Source of the DNA: Nitrosovibrio sp. Nv6
Lineage (GTDB): Bacteria; Pseudomonadota; Gammaproteobacteria; Burkholderiales; Nitrosomonadaceae
Reading direction: 5' to 3'
DNA length: 64,000 bases
Assembly (NCBI RefSeq): GCF_900110495.1
Contig: NZ_FODX01000003.1
Location: 208,498 to 272,497, forward strand
Program-made: the position numbers and the translations under genes
Notes under the pieces: model-generated
The model's database searches: none
Seen by the model: only the letters and a program-made list of their open reading frames with translations
Told to the model about the DNA's origin: nothing
In this document: positions 61,522 to 64,000 of the stretch, piece after piece
Position numbering within the stretch: the first letter of the stretch is position 1
How the letters are laid out: every line of letters begins with the position of its first letter

Positions 61522-62724
61522 TTATTCCAGTGCATCCGGATCTTCATACTGGTCCTGAGGCATGGTGGGCATGGTGGGCCTGGGACGCTTACCGACATTG
61601 ATCTTGATGGGTTTTTCTGTCTGATTGCGCACTACCTTGATATTCGCTGCTTCTCCCGGTGCTAATGCCGCGATCAGGTTAAGCATGCCGGATGAATCAA
61701 TGACGGGGCTTCCCTCTACCTCCACAATTATATCCCCCGGCTTTACCCCGGCCCGATCGGCGGGTCCACCTTTGAGTACGCCAGCGATCAAGGCGCCGTT
61801 GGTATTCGGGCGCTTGAACGATTCCGCCAGCTCCGGTGTCAAGTCCTGCACTTCCACCCCGATCCAGCCGCGAGTTACGTCCCCTGTCTGAATAATCTGC
61901 TCCATGACCTGCTTTGCTACACTGGCTGTGATGGCAAAGCCGATGCCAAGTGATCCGCCGGTACGCGAGACAATGGCGGTATTGATGCCAATCAGATTGC
62001 CGGAGCTGTCTACCAATGCACCCCCGGAATTTCCAGGGTTAATCGCAGCGTCTGTCTGGATGAAATTTTCAAACGTATTGATGCCCAGATGTGTTCTTCC
62101 CAGCGCGCTGATAATGCCCATGGTCACCGTCTGTCCCACACCGAAGGGATTTCCGATGGCAAGTACCATATCACCGACCCGGGCATTATCGGAATGCCCG
62201 AAGGTCATTATCGGTAGCTGTTCCATATCCACTCTTACGACCGCAAGATCGGTCTCGGGATCGGAGCCAATGACGCGTGCTTTGGCCTTTCTGCCATCAG
62301 CCAGAGCAATTTCTATCTCATCGGCCGCTTCGATGACATGGTGATTGGTAAGAATATAACCTTCAGCACTGACGATTACGCCGGAACCAAGGCTTGAGGC
62401 ACGCCGGCTTTCCGGTGACTCGAAGCGATCGCCGAAGAAGTGCCGGAACATGGGATCCCGCAGCAGTGGATGAGAAGAGATCTTTACCTCTTTGCTGGTA
62501 AAGACATTTACCACCGATGGCATGGCCTTCTGCGCGGCCTCGCTAAAGCTGCCCGGCCTTGGCTCTGCGCGAGCTGCTCCATCGGTAGCAGCTTCCTTTA
62601 TGGTTGCGATGACGCCGCCCTGAGTTCGCCACGGTAACAGTTCAGGCCGCAAGGTGGAAACCACAAACAAGGCTGCAAGAACCATTGTTGTTGTTTGTGC
62701 GAAGATCAACCAGAGTTTGTGCAT
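61522..62724 (-). CDS. DegS/HtrA-type periplasmic serine protease with one PDZ domain
   Basis: 400 residues from ATG 62724; the frame runs to 62865, but the TM anchor begins at MHKLWLIFAQTTTMVLAALF. A single N-terminal membrane anchor, a short linker, the trypsin-like domain with the triad His in TNHHVIEA (about 127), Asp in TDLAVVRV (about 158) and Ser in NPGNSGGAL (about 231), and one PDZ domain (about 290-385, GGPADRAGVKPGDIIVEV). The one-PDZ, anchored layout matches DegS/AlgW, which start the sigmaE envelope-stress response, more than DegP/DegQ. The short tail ends in Met/Pro/Gln residues. Divergent from NIF3. Confidence 0.92.
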   Translation of the reverse strand: MHKLWLIFAQTTTMVLAALFVVSTLRPELLPWRTQGGVIATIKEAATDGAARAEPRPGSFSEAAQKAMPSVVNVFTSKEVKISSHPLLRDPMFRHFFGDRFESPESRRASSLGSGVIVSAEGYILTNHHVIEAADEIEIALADGRKAKARVIGSDPETDLAVVRVDMEQLPIMTFGHSDNARVGDMVLAIGNPFGVGQTVTMGIISALGRTHLGINTFENFIQTDAAINPGNSGGALVDSSGNLIGINTAIVSRTGGSLGIGFAITASVAKQVMEQIIQTGDVTRGWIGVEVQDLTPELAESFKRPNTNGALIAGVLKGGPADRAGVKPGDIIVEVEGSPVIDSSGMLNLIAALAPGEAANIKVVRNQTEKPIKINVGKRPRPTMPTMPQDQYEDPDALE

Positions 62725-62781
62725 TTTTTGGATACGGTTTTTGAGGTTACAATGACCTGAGTATAGACGGGATGAACTTTT

Positions 62782-63531
62782 ATGCCACTGAATGAGCTCG
62801 AAATCTATCTGAACAAGCTTCTGGACGTCACCCGCTTTCGCGATTATTGCCCAAATGGGCTGCAAGTGGAAGGCCGAAGTGCGGTGCGTCAGCTGATCAG
62901 TGGCGTCACTGCCTCATTCGATTTCCTTCAAGCTGCGGTAGCGGCAGGGGCTGATGCAGTTCTCGTACATCACGGTTATTTCTGGCGAGGCGAGGACCAA
63001 TGCATTGTCGGCATGAAACATCGCCGTATTGCATTGCTGATGGCACACAAGGTCGGGCTGCTTTCCTATCATTTGCCGCTTGACGCCCACCCGGAACTGG
63101 GCAATAACGTTCAATTGGCCCGGAAAATGGGTTTTGCTGAAACCAGCCCTTTTGGCGATCAAAACATCGCTATGCAGGGAACGCTTCCTTCACATATGAC
63201 GAATCTGAAGGACCTTCGCACAGGTATCGAACGAGTCCTGTGTCGCACACCTCTGGTAATCGGCGAAGATGCGAAGACGGTAAGGCGTGTAGCATGGTGT
63301 ACCGGCGCCGCCCAGGATTATTTCGATGAAGCTGTTAGCCTGGGCGTGGATGTGTTCATCACTGGTGAAATTTCCGAGCGGAATGTTCACGCCGCGCGCG
63401 AATCCGGCGTAGCTTTTATTTCGGCGGGACACCATGCCACTGAGCGATATGGGGTACAGGCACTGGGGGAGCATATATCCCAAAAATTCGGTATCGCGCA
63501 CCGCTACATCGATATCGATAGTCCGGTATGA
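62782..63531 (+). CDS. NIF3/YbgI-like dinuclear metal protein
   Basis: 249 residues. Metal-binding residues are visible: AVLVHHGYFWRGED, LLSYHLPLDAHPELGNN, DVFITGEISERNVHAARES and AGHHATERYGVQALG. Start PLNELEIYLNKLLDV, DYCPNGLQVEG is typical. The family (GTP cyclohydrolase I type 2/NIF3) is widespread; its biochemical role is unsettled. In betaproteobacteria it usually sits beside a degS/degQ-like protease as here. Confidence 0.93.
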   Translation: MPLNELEIYLNKLLDVTRFRDYCPNGLQVEGRSAVRQLISGVTASFDFLQAAVAAGADAVLVHHGYFWRGEDQCIVGMKHRRIALLMAHKVGLLSYHLPLDAHPELGNNVQLARKMGFAETSPFGDQNIAMQGTLPSHMTNLKDLRTGIERVLCRTPLVIGEDAKTVRRVAWCTGAAQDYFDEAVSLGVDVFITGEISERNVHAARESGVAFISAGHHATERYGVQALGEHISQKFGIAHRYIDIDSPV

Positions 63532-63809
63532 GATTATCGGTCTTGAAATAGGTAGGCAATATTTACCCCTGTCTACGCTACTTGATGTTTTTCCCTGAAA
63601 CCCAGCCGCTCAATCAGGAACCAACGTCCTGAGCAGGGCGTGCCTCCCATGTTCAAATTCCCCCACGCCTACCGGATTGATTTATCGCTCCTGCTGAAGT
63701 GGTATCAGTGGTACCAGAAAGAGTCATGGTACTGGCGCTACCCGTATATCTAAACCAGCGATACAGTTATGGTCATAATAAATTTTTAAAAAAATTACGA
63801 GGGGTACTT
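63532..63809. other. Intergenic region after NIF3
   Basis: 278 bp without a supported gene. Around 63699-63735 TGGTA/TACCA occurs four times in alternating orientation (TGGTATCAGTGGTACCA and a later TGGTAC), which can form small overlapping hairpins. It is followed by an A/T-rich stretch (63770-63797). Confidence 0.4.
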
Positions 63810-63977
63810 TTGTCTGCAACGGTAAATCATGAGGGGCCCAAACGCATCTGCGCCTGCTGTGGCGTGGCAGGCGCGCTGGATGGGCTGATGCAATCATGGG
63901 CTATGGTCACAGATACCGAAGCACAACAATTATTACGGAGTAAAGGAGAGCAAAATGGTAGTCAAGCCTTGGCTTAG
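63810..63977 (+). CDS. Possible small protein with a CxCC motif
   Basis: 55 residues from TTG 63810, preceded by GAGGGG; an open frame extends further upstream without a better start. It contains KRICACCGVAG and a Gln/Ser-rich end, and overlaps the start of the next gene. There is no family recognition. It may be real but could equally be chance. Confidence 0.3.
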   Translation: MSATVNHEGPKRICACCGVAGALDGLMQSWAMVTDTEAQQLLRSKGEQNGSQALA

Positions 63978-64000
63978 GCTGGTGACGCTGACATGCGGGG
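63955..64000 (+). CDS. Start of an unidentified gene (partial)
   Basis: ATG 63955 follows AAAGGAG (63942-63948) at ideal spacing. The first residues are MVVKPWLRLVTLTCG, a basic start followed by a hydrophobic run and a Cys, compatible with a lipoprotein or other exported protein. The gene leaves the window at 64000, so it cannot be identified. In related genomes petABC often follows NIF3; this start does not look like petA. Confidence 0.45.
   Translation, partial: MVVKPWLRLVTLTCG

Overview
The window looks like part of the chromosome of a betaproteobacterial ammonia oxidiser, most likely Nitrosospira or a close relative. The main reason is a complete ammonia monooxygenase subunit C gene (amoC, 217-1032) that stands alone, without amoA or amoB. 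The rest fits an autotrophic betaproteobacterium: a pcnB-folK-dgk-panB-panC block, a his-hinT-tatABC block followed by a DegS-type protease and NIF3, and a compact TCA-cycle cluster. I see no tRNA, rRNA, CRISPR array or intact mobile element. Genus assignment is inference from gene content and general familiarity, not from a search.

Layout. (1) 1-9.3 kb: solo amoC and a periplasmic, membrane-anchored protein whose predicted mature N-terminus is histidine; a HxlR regulator; two glutathione S-transferase (GST) genes, djlA, and a decayed second copy of one GST; a methyltransferase; ettA. (2) 9-23.4 kb: a small secreted charged protein, a flavin monooxygenase, an exported FGE-sulfatase-fold protein, murA (away from its frequent place before hisG), ridA-recG, an orphan ABC ATPase, pcnB-folK-dgk, panBC, a Cys-rich and Gly/Trp-rich lipoprotein, and a Crp/Fnr regulator. 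(3) 23.5-36.9 kb: acnA, a short-chain dehydrogenase with the catalytic Tyr changed to His, a lipase-like hydrolase plus polytopic membrane protein pair, and the methylcitrate genes. prpD is separated from mdh-prpB-prpC by a tightly overlapping mliC-like / diacylglycerol-kinase / metallophosphoesterase operon and by a 97-bp element with 13-bp perfect terminal inverted repeats.

(4) 37.2-50.7 kb: sdhC-sdhD-sdhA-glgP-sdhB-sdhE-gltA-sucA-sucB-lpdA, all on the plus strand. Glycogen phosphorylase (glgP) is inserted between the two catalytic succinate dehydrogenase genes, and a strong intrinsic terminator or attenuator separates sucB from lpdA. (5) 50.8-52.2 kb: a small accessory patch with a frameshifted C-terminal relic of a tyrosine recombinase and an unrecognised 142-residue protein. 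(6) 52.2-64 kb: hisG-D-C-B-H-A-F-I-E, hinT, tatABC, a convergent DegS-like protease, NIF3, and the start of an unidentified gene at the right edge.

The genes together cover a complete oxidative TCA segment (citrate synthase, aconitase, 2-oxoglutarate dehydrogenase, succinate dehydrogenase, malate dehydrogenase), a methylcitrate branch for propionyl-CoA, mobilisation of stored glycogen, histidine and pantothenate synthesis, and Tat export. I did not find a clear new multi-gene system such as a defence island. The most interesting items are the putative copper-site protein beside amoC, the lipase/membrane-protein pair, glgP inside the sdh operon, the inverted-repeat element before prpD, and the two gene relics.
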